From: Cellulomonas sp. URHE0023
GTDB lineage: Bacteria; Actinomycetota; Actinomycetes; Actinomycetales; Cellulomonadaceae
Direction: 5' to 3'
Length of the DNA: 64,000 nucleotides
NCBI RefSeq assembly: GCF_000688475.1
Contig: NZ_JIAN01000005.1
Location: forward strand, 992,001 to 1,056,000
Both the position numbers and the translations under genes were made by a program. A model generated the notes under the pieces. That model was not told where the DNA came from. It saw only the letters and a program-made list of their open reading frames with translations, and searched no databases. This document shows positions 44,782 to 52,108 of the stretch, one piece after another. Positions within the stretch are counted from its first letter, which is position 1. The number at the start of each line of letters is the position of its first letter.

Positions 44782-45468
44782 TTACGGAGCGGGAGTGCTC
44801 GTGCCCGGCGCGACCGGGAGCTGCTCGCCATCGAGGATCATCTGGCCAGCACGCGCCTTCGTCTCGAACGGATCGATGCTCCACAGCTCGCTCAGCGCCC
44901 CGACGTCCTCGCTGGTGTAGCCGGCGTCCCAGAACGCGTCCCGCGCGTCCTGCTGGTCGTCCGACGGCGGCTCGGCAGGCGCCGACGGGGTCACCGGTGG
45001 GGTCTGCCCGTCGAGGATCATCTGCCCTGCGCGCGCCTTCGTCTCGGTGGCGCCGATGTTCCACAGCGCGGACAACGTCTCCATGTCGTCGACCGTGTAG
45101 GTGGCCCAGAAGGCCTCGTACTGCTCGCGCGTGTACCCGTCCGGCATCGCCGACCAGTCGATCCCGACGGCGTGCGCGACGTTCTCCACCGTCCGTGCGA
45201 CCGGTGAGTACGGGTTGGCCGCCGCCGCAGCACCCGCACCCGCGACGACCAGCACGGAGGTAACGACGCCCGCGGCGACGACCTTCGCGCTGCGGCGCAC
45301 CAGAAGGTTCACCGGTGCCTGCCCGAGCTGGGCGAGCTCCGCCTCGATGCGAGCCGTCACGACCGCCGGGTCGGGCTGCTCCGTAGCGCGCGAGCGCAGC
45401 GCTCGGTTGATCCGCTCGATGAGCTCGGCGTCGGCGGGGTCGTGCGCGTCGCGAGAGTGCTCGTTCAT
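44782..45468 (-). CDS. Anti-sigma-like membrane protein with two surface repeat modules
   Basis: 228 residues. A cytoplasmic N-terminus (about 1-60; ADAELIERINRALRSRA) and one membrane helix (about 65-87) are followed by an exported part with GIDWSAMPDGYTREQYEAFW and two repeats of the pattern YTxxDxxxLxxLWxxxxxETKARAGQMILDG. The start overlaps the stop of the sigma factor gene (45465-45468), the usual place for a membrane anti-sigma factor. The exported domain is paralogous to the secreted protein at 47194. I know no named family for it. Confidence 0.75.
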   Translation of the reverse strand: MNEHSRDAHDPADAELIERINRALRSRATEQPDPAVVTARIEAELAQLGQAPVNLLVRRSAKVVAAGVVTSVLVVAGAGAAAAANPYSPVARTVENVAHAVGIDWSAMPDGYTREQYEAFWATYTVDDMETLSALWNIGATETKARAGQMILDGQTPPVTPSAPAEPPSDDQQDARDAFWDAGYTSEDVGALSELWSIDPFETKARAGQMILDGEQLPVAPGTSTPAP

Positions 45469-46070
45469 GACGTCTCCGGAGGGGTCGTGAGGTCGATCTG
45501 TCGCAAGGTCGCCAGCGCGCGGCTGGCATGGGAACGGACGGTGGCGCTCGACGTGCCCAGCACGTCGCCGATCTCCGAGTCGTCGAGCCCCTCGTAGTAC
45601 CGCAGCACCAGGACGGCGCGCTGCCGCGGCGGCAGCTCGCTGAGGCGCTGCCACATCGCGTCGTCCTCGACCACGTGCTGGGCGTGGTCCGCCTGCGGGG
45701 CGATGCGGGCGTCGAGGACGTCGTCGGTCGTCGTGTGGATGGTGCGCACGTGCCACCGGCGACGCCACGACAGGTGCTCGTTGGTCACCATCCGCCGCAG
45801 GTACAGGTCGGGCCGCGCCATGAGCGAGATGCGCGTCCAGCGCACGTGCGCGCGCAGCAGAACCTCCTGGACGAGGTCTGCCGCGGTGTGCGGGTCGCCC
45901 GTGAGCACCGTCGCGTACCGCAGGAGCCCGGGAAGGTGGTCGCGGACCACGTCGTCGAGGTGTCGGGCGACGACCTCCGGCGCGGCGGCGACGTCGGGGT
46001 CGACAGGCGCCGGCCTGACCTGGGGGATCGCGGCACTGTTCGGCCCGCGCGCCGATGCCCACGTCGTCAT
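45465..46070 (-). CDS. SigE-family RNA polymerase sigma factor
   Basis: 201 residues. Region 2 DHLPGLLRYATVLTGDPHTAADLVQEVLLRAHVRW and region 4 LPPRQRAVLVLRYYEGLDDSEIGDVLGTSSATVRSHASRALATLR are clear. TVLTGDxHxAxDLVQExLLRAHxRW identifies the SigE-family of actinobacteria. The ATG overlaps the stop of the amidoligase gene and its own stop overlaps the repeat membrane protein, so the three are translationally coupled. Confidence 0.92.
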   Translation of the reverse strand: MTTWASARGPNSAAIPQVRPAPVDPDVAAAPEVVARHLDDVVRDHLPGLLRYATVLTGDPHTAADLVQEVLLRAHVRWTRISLMARPDLYLRRMVTNEHLSWRRRWHVRTIHTTTDDVLDARIAPQADHAQHVVEDDAMWQRLSELPPRQRAVLVLRYYEGLDDSEIGDVLGTSSATVRSHASRALATLRQIDLTTPPETS

Positions 46071-47122
46071 CGGCGCACCACCGCCAGCAGCTCGTCCAGC
46101 GCGGCGTGCGGATCGAGGTCCGCTCCGGCACCGGGCCGGGGCAGCGGGCCATGCTCGAGGCAGCGCCGGAGCACGGCCTCGACCACCGCGGCCGACCCCA
46201 CGATCGCATCGGTGTCGATCCCGCCGGGCAGGATCCGCACCTCCACCGTCTCCCGCAGGGGGCGCGCGCTGACGAGCTGCGTGAGGTTGACGTCGGCGTA
46301 CTTGGTCAGCCCTGTGGCCCGTGCCGCGTCCCGCAGCGGTACCCAGCCGCCGTCCTCCCAGGGTTCCTCGACGAGCTCGACGAGTGCCTGCGGCAGCGGG
46401 GCGAGCCGCACGCACTCAGGGTTGGTGCCCAGAACCGACCACAGCACCCCACGCCAGTGGCCGAAGAGCCGGACGAGGTTCGCGAAGGCCTGCGGCGCGC
46501 GGAACGGAGCTGCGTCCAGGTGCACGTGCACCGCAGCCTCCTTCGGAACCGTGAAGCCGAGGTCCCGGGCCGGCGCGAGGAGCTGCTCCAGGGCGTCCCG
46601 GTGCCCGGCGGCCAACGGCGGCGTGATGATCTCGCACGGACGTTCGCGCCCTGGCGGCAGCGGCAGCGCGACGGCGACGGTCGCGCCGGCCGTGTCGTCG
46701 ACGCGCGCCGCAGCGGGCAGCACGTCGACACCGACCCCGAACAGCTCGGCGACCGGTTCCAGCACGGTGCCCAGCGAGGCCTCCGGGTCCGCGTGCCGCT
46801 CGATCAGCCGCAGGAGCCGGGCGTCGTCGGACAGGACCCGGTACCAGCCGCGGTGCCCGGGACGTCCAGGCACCGCGGCGAGGTCGGCCGAGATCGTGAT
46901 GTCGTCCACCACCCTCGCCACCGGGCGCCCGTCCACGTCGACCACGTCGAACGCCGGGGACAGGTGGCGGAAGACGCCCACGCCCGGCACCGTCGACGGC
47001 TCGCTGTCCGCGTGGAACGACCGGCGGACATGTCCGTGCACGCGTGCCGCGATCTCGTCAGCAAGAACCTGCCGGTCGGAACCGGCAGGCGCCAGCAGCT
47101 CGACCTCGAAGCCGGTGCGCAT
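46067..47122 (-). CDS. Amidoligase family protein (glutamine synthetase-like COOH-NH2 ligase)
   Basis: 351 residues from MRTGFEVELLAP; GTG 47137 is an alternative start. The opening FEVELLAPAGSDRQVLADEIAARV, the central VHVHLD and the late VEVRILPGG are the acidic/His/Arg positions of the amidoligase_2 group, which has the glutamine synthetase/gamma-glutamylcysteine ligase fold and joins a carboxylate to an amine using ATP. No signal peptide. It sits between two paralogous repeat protein genes and overlaps the sigma factor gene, so its target may be a peptide or the repeat proteins themselves; this is inference. Confidence 0.8.
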   Translation of the reverse strand: MRTGFEVELLAPAGSDRQVLADEIAARVHGHVRRSFHADSEPSTVPGVGVFRHLSPAFDVVDVDGRPVARVVDDITISADLAAVPGRPGHRGWYRVLSDDARLLRLIERHADPEASLGTVLEPVAELFGVGVDVLPAAARVDDTAGATVAVALPLPPGRERPCEIITPPLAAGHRDALEQLLAPARDLGFTVPKEAAVHVHLDAAPFRAPQAFANLVRLFGHWRGVLWSVLGTNPECVRLAPLPQALVELVEEPWEDGGWVPLRDAARATGLTKYADVNLTQLVSARPLRETVEVRILPGGIDTDAIVGSAAVVEAVLRRCLEHGPLPRPGAGADLDPHAALDELLAVVRR

Positions 47123-47193
47123 GGTCAGGGTGTCCACGTGGGTGCTCGTCTCGTCGGAGGCGTCGTGCGTCGGGGTGCCGGGGCGGTCTCGGG

Positions 47194-47850
47194 TCAGGAC
47201 GAGGCGCTCGTGGGCGTGCTGCCCGGCGCCACCGGAGGAGTCTGCCCGTCCAGCAGCATCTGCCCGGCGCGCGCCTTGACCTCGGTGACGTCCGTGCTCC
47301 ACAGCGTGCCCAACGCCTCCGCGTCCTCGATGGTGTAGCCGGCAGCCCAGAACGCGTCGGCCTGCGCCGGGGTGTAGCTGCCGGACGTCGACGCCGACGA
47401 CTGCCCGTCGGCGGGTACGGCGCCCGGGTTCGCGGAGCCCGCGTCGGCGGCGCCCGGGTCGGACGGGGCCGACGCGGTGTCATCGACGTCCTGTGTGCCA
47501 CTCGGAGCGATCGGCAGCGCTTCCCCTTCGATGAGCATCTGGCCTGCCTTGGCCTTGGTGTCGGTGGTGTCGGTGCTCCACAGCGCGCCGAGCGCCTCGA
47601 CGTCCTCAGGGGTGTACCCGGCGCCCCAGAACGCCTCGTACTGGGCCTGCGTGTACCCCTCCGGCATCGACGACCAGTCGACGCCCGCGTCGTGGAGCGC
47701 GCCGGCGACCGCCTTCCCGACGGCGGAGGTCGGTGCGACGGCGAACGCAGCGCCCGAGCCGGCGACCGACAAGCCGGCGGCGAGCACGCCCACGGCGACC
47801 AGTCGTCGACGCGAGCGGCGGGCGGCGGGCGTGGTGGTGGTGGGGTTCAT
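47194..47850 (-). CDS. Secreted repeat protein, paralogue of the anti-sigma-like protein
   Basis: 218 residues. A signal peptide, RRSRRRLVAVGVLAAGLSVAGSGAAFA, is followed by GVDWSSMPEGYTQAQYEAFW and two repeats (about 75-108 and 172-207) of AGYTxEDxEALGxLWSTDxTxxKAxAGQM. A Ser/Asp/Gly-rich spacer joins the repeats. The domain matches the exported part of the protein at 44782 along its length. It starts the probable four-gene operon that includes the amidoligase and sigma factor. Function unknown. Confidence 0.8.
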   Translation of the reverse strand: MNPTTTTPAARRSRRRLVAVGVLAAGLSVAGSGAAFAVAPTSAVGKAVAGALHDAGVDWSSMPEGYTQAQYEAFWGAGYTPEDVEALGALWSTDTTDTKAKAGQMLIEGEALPIAPSGTQDVDDTASAPSDPGAADAGSANPGAVPADGQSSASTSGSYTPAQADAFWAAGYTIEDAEALGTLWSTDVTEVKARAGQMLLDGQTPPVAPGSTPTSASS

Positions 47851-47966
47851 CGGGTTCCTCCTGGAGCGTGGCGGTGGTGCCTTGCCCTCTTAGAACGCGG
47901 CTCGACGCCCAGGTGTGGAGTCACCTCGCCCTGAAGTTGTGCCCTGGACCTCACAGCCCGACAGCG

Positions 47967-49034
47967 TCAGCGGGCGAGCCAGTCCGCTGTGACCTCCAGG
48001 AGAAGGTCGGTGGCCTCAGGCTCCCCCACGCTGACGCGGACCCCGTCGCCCGCGAACGGCCGGACCAGGACGCCCGCACGACCCGCGCGCTCCGCGAACG
48101 ACGACGCCTGATCCCCCAGCGGGAGCCACACGAAGTTGGCCTCGCTGTCCGGGACCGACCAGCCCTGCTTGCGCAGGCCGGCGAGCATCCGGGTCCGGTC
48201 GACGACGATCTGGTCCACCCGGACCATCAGCTCGTTCGAGGCGCGCAGCGACGCGAGGGCGGCGAGCTGACCGATGTGCGACACCCCGAACGGCGTCGAC
48301 GCCACCCGGATCCCGGCCGCCAGGCGTGGTCTCGCGACCGCGTAGCCGACGCGCAGCCCCGCCAGGCCGTAGGCCTTGGAGAACGTGCGGAGCAGCACGA
48401 CGTTCGGGTGGTCCGCGAACACCGCGAGCCCGTCGGCGGCCTGCGCGTCACGGACGAACTCGACGTAGGCCTCGTCCAGCACGACGAGGACGTCGCTCGG
48501 CACGGCCGCCAGGAACGTGGCGAGCTCATCGGCGCGGACAGCAGGGCCGGTCGGGTTGTTCGGCGTGCACACGAGCACGGCCTTGGTCCGGCTGGTGACC
48601 GCGGCAGCCATCCCCTCCAGGTCGAGCCGCCCGTCCGAACCGACCGGCACGGGGACGCCGACACCCCCCGCGAGCGTGATCGCGATCGGATAGGCCTCGA
48701 ACGAGCGCCACGGCAGGACGACCTCGTCACCCGGTTCGCACACCGCCGTGAGCACGTGCCCGAGCACCGCGACCGACCCGCACCCCGTGACGACGCTCTC
48801 CGACGCGACGCCGAGCGACTCAGCGATCGCGCCCACGAGCTCGGTCGCGTACATGTCGGGATAGCGGTTCACGTCCGCCGCCGCGTCCGAGATCGCCACC
48901 AGCACGGACGGCAGCGGGGGGAACGGGTTCTCGTTAGACGAGATCTTGTAGGCCGCCGAACCGACCGGGACGCGAGCCCCCGGCACGTACGGCGGAACGT
49001 CGGCGAGGGCCTGGCGAAGCGGGACGCGGCTCAC
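47967..49034 (-). CDS. pat: Pat-type (aromatic) aminotransferase, HisC-like
   Basis: 355 residues from GTG 49034. Fold type I PLP enzyme: SSNENPFPPLPSV, NRYPDMYATELVGAIAESLGV, WRSFEAYPI, CTPNNPTGP, VVLDEAYVEF and the PLP lysine in LRTFSKAYGLAGLRVGY; C-terminal Arg in GDGVRVSVG. The WRSFEAYP and NPFPPLPSV features fit Pat-type phenylalanine/aromatic aminotransferases rather than the HisC of his operons, and no his genes are adjacent. It would make aromatic amino acids from their oxoacids; histidinol-phosphate activity cannot be excluded. Confidence 0.88.
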   Translation of the reverse strand: MSRVPLRQALADVPPYVPGARVPVGSAAYKISSNENPFPPLPSVLVAISDAAADVNRYPDMYATELVGAIAESLGVASESVVTGCGSVAVLGHVLTAVCEPGDEVVLPWRSFEAYPIAITLAGGVGVPVPVGSDGRLDLEGMAAAVTSRTKAVLVCTPNNPTGPAVRADELATFLAAVPSDVLVVLDEAYVEFVRDAQAADGLAVFADHPNVVLLRTFSKAYGLAGLRVGYAVARPRLAAGIRVASTPFGVSHIGQLAALASLRASNELMVRVDQIVVDRTRMLAGLRKQGWSVPDSEANFVWLPLGDQASSFAERAGRAGVLVRPFAGDGVRVSVGEPEATDLLLEVTADWLAR

Positions 49035-49167
49035 GCGGACAGCATGCCATTGCCCGCCGACGTCACCGCGCCGACGCGGACCACCCGATCCGGGCGAGTT
49101 CGCAGCACGGCTCACCACGTGGAGGAACACCGCGCGCAAGGACGGTCACGGATGGCAGGATCGGCAC

Positions 49168-49596
49168 ATGGCCTTCGTGCTCCGCGTGATCATCAACGGC
49201 ATCGCCATCTGGTTCGCGCAGCTGGTCCTGCCCGGCCTGTCGATCGACGGGGGCGACACCCCTCTCCAGCAGCTCCTGATCATCCTGGCGATCGCCCTGG
49301 TGTTCGGCATCGTCAACGCGTTCGTCAAGCCGATCGTCGCGTTCCTGTCGATCCCGCTGTACATCCTCACGCTGGGCCTGTTCCACATCATCGTGAACGC
49401 GCTCATGCTCATGCTCACCGCGTGGATCACGGAGGCGACCGGCTGGGGCCTGTCGATCGCGAACTTCGGCACGGCGTGCTGGGCCGCGATCATCGTCTCG
49501 ATCGTCAGCCTGGTGCTCTCGGTGCTCATCCCGGGATCGCGTCCCCAGAGCCAGCAGGTCCAGACCAGCACGTACTACTACCGGAGCGACAGCTAG
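49168..49596 (+). CDS. Phage-holin-family (YvlD-like) membrane protein
   Basis: 142 residues with four transmembrane helices: FVLRVIINGIAIWFAQLVLPGL, LLIILAIALVFGIVNAFVKPIVAFLSIPLYILTLGLF and HIIVNALMLMLTAWI, then AAIIVSIVSLVLSVLI. The NAFVKPIVxFLSIPLxILTLGLF segment is the signature of this family. Despite the name, no phage genes are nearby; it is a housekeeping membrane protein of unknown role. Its stop shares CTAG (49593-49596) with the convergent arr gene. Confidence 0.92.
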   Translation: MAFVLRVIINGIAIWFAQLVLPGLSIDGGDTPLQQLLIILAIALVFGIVNAFVKPIVAFLSIPLYILTLGLFHIIVNALMLMLTAWITEATGWGLSIANFGTACWAAIIVSIVSLVLSVLIPGSRPQSQQVQTSTYYYRSDS

Positions 49597-50054
49597 TCCT
49601 CGATGACGTCGAGGGCCTGCTCGCGCAGCTGCGCCAGGTTGTCCAGCATGCCCGCCAGCACCTCCGGGGCGTGGCCTTCCCACTCCTCGAGCTCGGCGAG
49701 CACGCGCAGCGGGTCGCGGGTCCGGTAGGACTGCGTGACGTTGCCGGGGAACCGCTTGTCGGTCACGTTCGGGTCGTCCTCGAACGGACCCAAGGGCTCC
49801 ACCACGTAGATGTGCCCCCGATCCGGGCTGCCAGCCAGCGCGCTCGCCAGCTCCGCTCCCCAGGCCGCGGTCTCCACGAGCGCCGTGAAGTAGATGTTGT
49901 TCATCACCCGACCCGACTGGAAGTTCGACCCGAACCCCGGGACGAGCTCGGTGCCGGCCTGGAGCACCGCTTTCGTGCCGTGGTAGAACGGCCCGTCGAT
50001 GTGGGCACAGTCGTCGAAGGTGACGCGTCGCCGGGTGCTGGCGTTCTCGTCCAT
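49593..50054 (-). CDS. arr: NAD(+)-rifampin ADP-ribosyltransferase (Arr)
   Basis: 153 residues. GPFYHGTKAVLQAGTELVPGFGSNFQSGR, NNIYFTALVETAAWGAELASAL, YVVEPLGPFEDDPNVTDKRFPGN and SYRTRDPLRV match Arr proteins from mycobacteria almost motif for motif, including the His (YHGTK), Tyr (IYFTA) and the acidic region FEDDPNVTDK. Arr transfers ADP-ribose from NAD+ to the 23-hydroxyl of rifamycins and inactivates them. The gene is isolated and has normal base composition, so it looks like an intrinsic rather than a recently acquired gene. Confidence 0.93.
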   Translation of the reverse strand: MDENASTRRRVTFDDCAHIDGPFYHGTKAVLQAGTELVPGFGSNFQSGRVMNNIYFTALVETAAWGAELASALAGSPDRGHIYVVEPLGPFEDDPNVTDKRFPGNVTQSYRTRDPLRVLAELEEWEGHAPEVLAGMLDNLAQLREQALDVIED

Positions 50055-50116
50055 CGTCGTGTCCTCCGGTTGGGCGTGGTCGCGCGCGCGGCGGTTCGCC
50101 GGGCGGACGGCTCGAC

Positions 50117-50734
50117 TCAGGCTTCGTCGATGGTCATGTCGCCCGTGCCGGGGTCGGCACCCGTCGGGGCGTACCGCAGCTGCACCGCCCCGGAGCTTCC
50201 TGACACGGGCGGTTCGAGCAGCCTGAGCCCGGACGCCCGGGCACCGTCCCGGAAGACCTTCTTCCCCTGGCCGAGGACGATCGGGTACACCCACAAGGTC
50301 AGCACGTCGAACAACCGCTCGGCGAGCAGCGTCTGGACCAGGTCGACGCTGCCGATCACGTGGGTCCGCTCGTGCCGCTCCCGCACCGCCTGAACCTCCG
50401 CGACGAGATCCGGACCGAGCTGAGTGCTTCCTGACCAGTTGAGCTCAGGCGTCCCGCGGCTTGCCACGTACTTCGGGACGGCGTTGAGCTGTCGCCCGAT
50501 GTCGTTCTCGTGCTGCGGCCAGTACGCGGCGAAGATGTCGTACGTCCGACGGCCGAGCAGCAGCGCATCCATCTCGGCGATGCCGGCACTGACCTCGCGA
50601 CCGACGACGTCGTCGATCAGCGGTGCCTGCCACCCGCCGAACGGGAAGGCACCCGACGGATCTTCCTCGGGACCGCCCGGCGCCTGCGCGACGCCGTCCA
50701 GCGTGACGAACAGATCGATGTGCAGGCGGCCCAT
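50117..50734 (-). CDS. Dihydrofolate reductase-family (RibD C-terminal-like) protein
   Basis: 205 residues: LFVTLDGVAQAPGGPEEDPSGAFPFGGW, ALLLGRRTYDIFAAYWP, NAVPKYVASR and DVLTLWVYPIVLGQGKKVFRDG are the signature stretches of the RibD_C/DHFR-like family in actinobacteria. It has the NADPH-binding reductase fold, but these stand-alone members have no established substrate. A 282-base stretch without a recognisable gene lies between its start and the next gene. Confidence 0.92.
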   Translation of the reverse strand: MGRLHIDLFVTLDGVAQAPGGPEEDPSGAFPFGGWQAPLIDDVVGREVSAGIAEMDALLLGRRTYDIFAAYWPQHENDIGRQLNAVPKYVASRGTPELNWSGSTQLGPDLVAEVQAVRERHERTHVIGSVDLVQTLLAERLFDVLTLWVYPIVLGQGKKVFRDGARASGLRLLEPPVSGSSGAVQLRYAPTGADPGTGDMTIDEA

Positions 50735-51016
50735 GGCTCCCCCTCGGACGGCCCTGGCGGCGGGCTACGACTCGAGCGTAGCCGCGTCGACCACGACACG
50801 GGTGTGCGTCCGCGAGCATCCGGTCTGGGACCGGCGAGGCAGCGGCGGGGATCGCGGCGACGCGGACGTCGGACGGGATGACGCCCGTACGACTCCTTGG
50901 GCGCCGATGTCATCCCCGCGGACCACACCGCCTGAGGCTCACGGATGACACGGGCTCGGATGACGGCCTCGACGGGTGGACGCGCAGGTCAGCGGTCTGC
51001 CGACAGGCTCGGATGC

Positions 51017-52045
51017 ATGAGCGAGAAGCAGAAGGACACTTCCCGGCGGAGCCCGGTTCGACGTCGGTTGCGGTGGGTGCTCGGCGGGCTGCTCGCGTTC
51101 GTCGTGGTCGTCGTCGTCGGTGTCAAGGCGACCGACACGGTGATGACGGCCCGAGAACGTGACGCGCACCGGGCACCCGGCGAGCTGGTCGAGGTGGACG
51201 GGCACAGGATGCACCTCCTCGTGTCCGGGTCAGGTGACACGACGGTGGTGCTGCTGCCGGGTCTCGGCACCGCCGCACCGGTGCTCGACTTCGAGCCGTT
51301 GACCCGCGAGCTGTCGACCTGGGCCACGGTCGTGGTCGTCGAGCCGTTCGGCTACGGCTGGAGCGATGCGACGGACGACCCGATGCTGCCGAGCGATGTC
51401 GCGGCTGACGTCCAGCAGGCGCTCGACGCCGCCGGTATCGACGGGCCTGTGGTCATAGCCGCTCACTCGATCGGCAGCCTGTCCGCGCAGGCGTTCGCCG
51501 ACGCGTACCCGGAGCGCACGGCGGCGGTGGTCGGCCTGGACCCGACGATGCCGCGCACCGACGACTTCCTGCCTGCCGCCGAGAAGGAGGAGGACCCGTT
51601 CGCCGACCCCGTCCCGGCGTCGTTCGAGGTGCTGGCCCGCGGCGGATGGGTCCGCGTGGTCCAGGCGATCGCGGGCGACGACCCACAGATGTTCAGCGGC
51701 GCGACGCGCGCCCAGGGGTACAGCGCGGAGAACCTCGCGCTGCAGTCGGCGATCGGGAACTGGACAGGGTTGAGCAGCAACGCGGTCTGGCAGGCCGCGC
51801 ACCTGGAGGACGAGGTGGAGGAGGTGCGCGACCTGAGGTTCTCGCCTGACGTCCCCGCGCTCGTCTTCACGGCGGATCCCGTGCACGAGCGCCCCACGTG
51901 GCGCGACGCGGCGTCCGCGGACTACCTGGCCGGTTCAGGCTGTGCGCGCGATGTTCCGCTGGTCGGCGAGCACTACGTGCACCACGAGCACGCCGCGGAG
52001 ATCTCCGCGCAGCTCGAGTCCTTCCTCGCCGAGTGCCTGCCGTGA
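51017..52045 (+). CDS. Membrane-anchored alpha/beta hydrolase
   Basis: 342 residues from ATG 51017. N-terminal anchor RRRLRWVLGGLLAFVVVVVVGVKA (about 15-38) places the catalytic domain outside. The hydrolase core shows LVSGSGDTTVVLLPGLGTAAPVLDFEPL, VVEPFGYGWSD, nucleophile elbow AHSIGS (about 151-156), GLDPTMP, and a C-terminal His in VGEHYVHHEH. The elbow has Ala in place of the first Gly of GxSxG. Similar to epoxide hydrolase/haloperoxidase-like hydrolases; substrate unknown. Confidence 0.88.
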   Translation: MSEKQKDTSRRSPVRRRLRWVLGGLLAFVVVVVVGVKATDTVMTARERDAHRAPGELVEVDGHRMHLLVSGSGDTTVVLLPGLGTAAPVLDFEPLTRELSTWATVVVVEPFGYGWSDATDDPMLPSDVAADVQQALDAAGIDGPVVIAAHSIGSLSAQAFADAYPERTAAVVGLDPTMPRTDDFLPAAEKEEDPFADPVPASFEVLARGGWVRVVQAIAGDDPQMFSGATRAQGYSAENLALQSAIGNWTGLSSNAVWQAAHLEDEVEEVRDLRFSPDVPALVFTADPVHERPTWRDAASADYLAGSGCARDVPLVGEHYVHHEHAAEISAQLESFLAECLP

Positions 52046-52108
52046 CACCGGCGCGAAGATCGCTGACGTGATGTCGGTCCCAGACGGTGCGCCAGGTCGA
52101 GGCCCTGC

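Noticed and set aside
49168-49596. Prophage remnant based on the holin-family name
   Set aside because: The family is widespread outside phages, and no integrase, capsid, terminase or lysin gene is nearby.
47733-50393. 886-codon plus-strand frame across the Pat, holin and arr genes
   Set aside because: The translation is compositionally abnormal (Arg, His and Pro) and antisense to well-supported genes.
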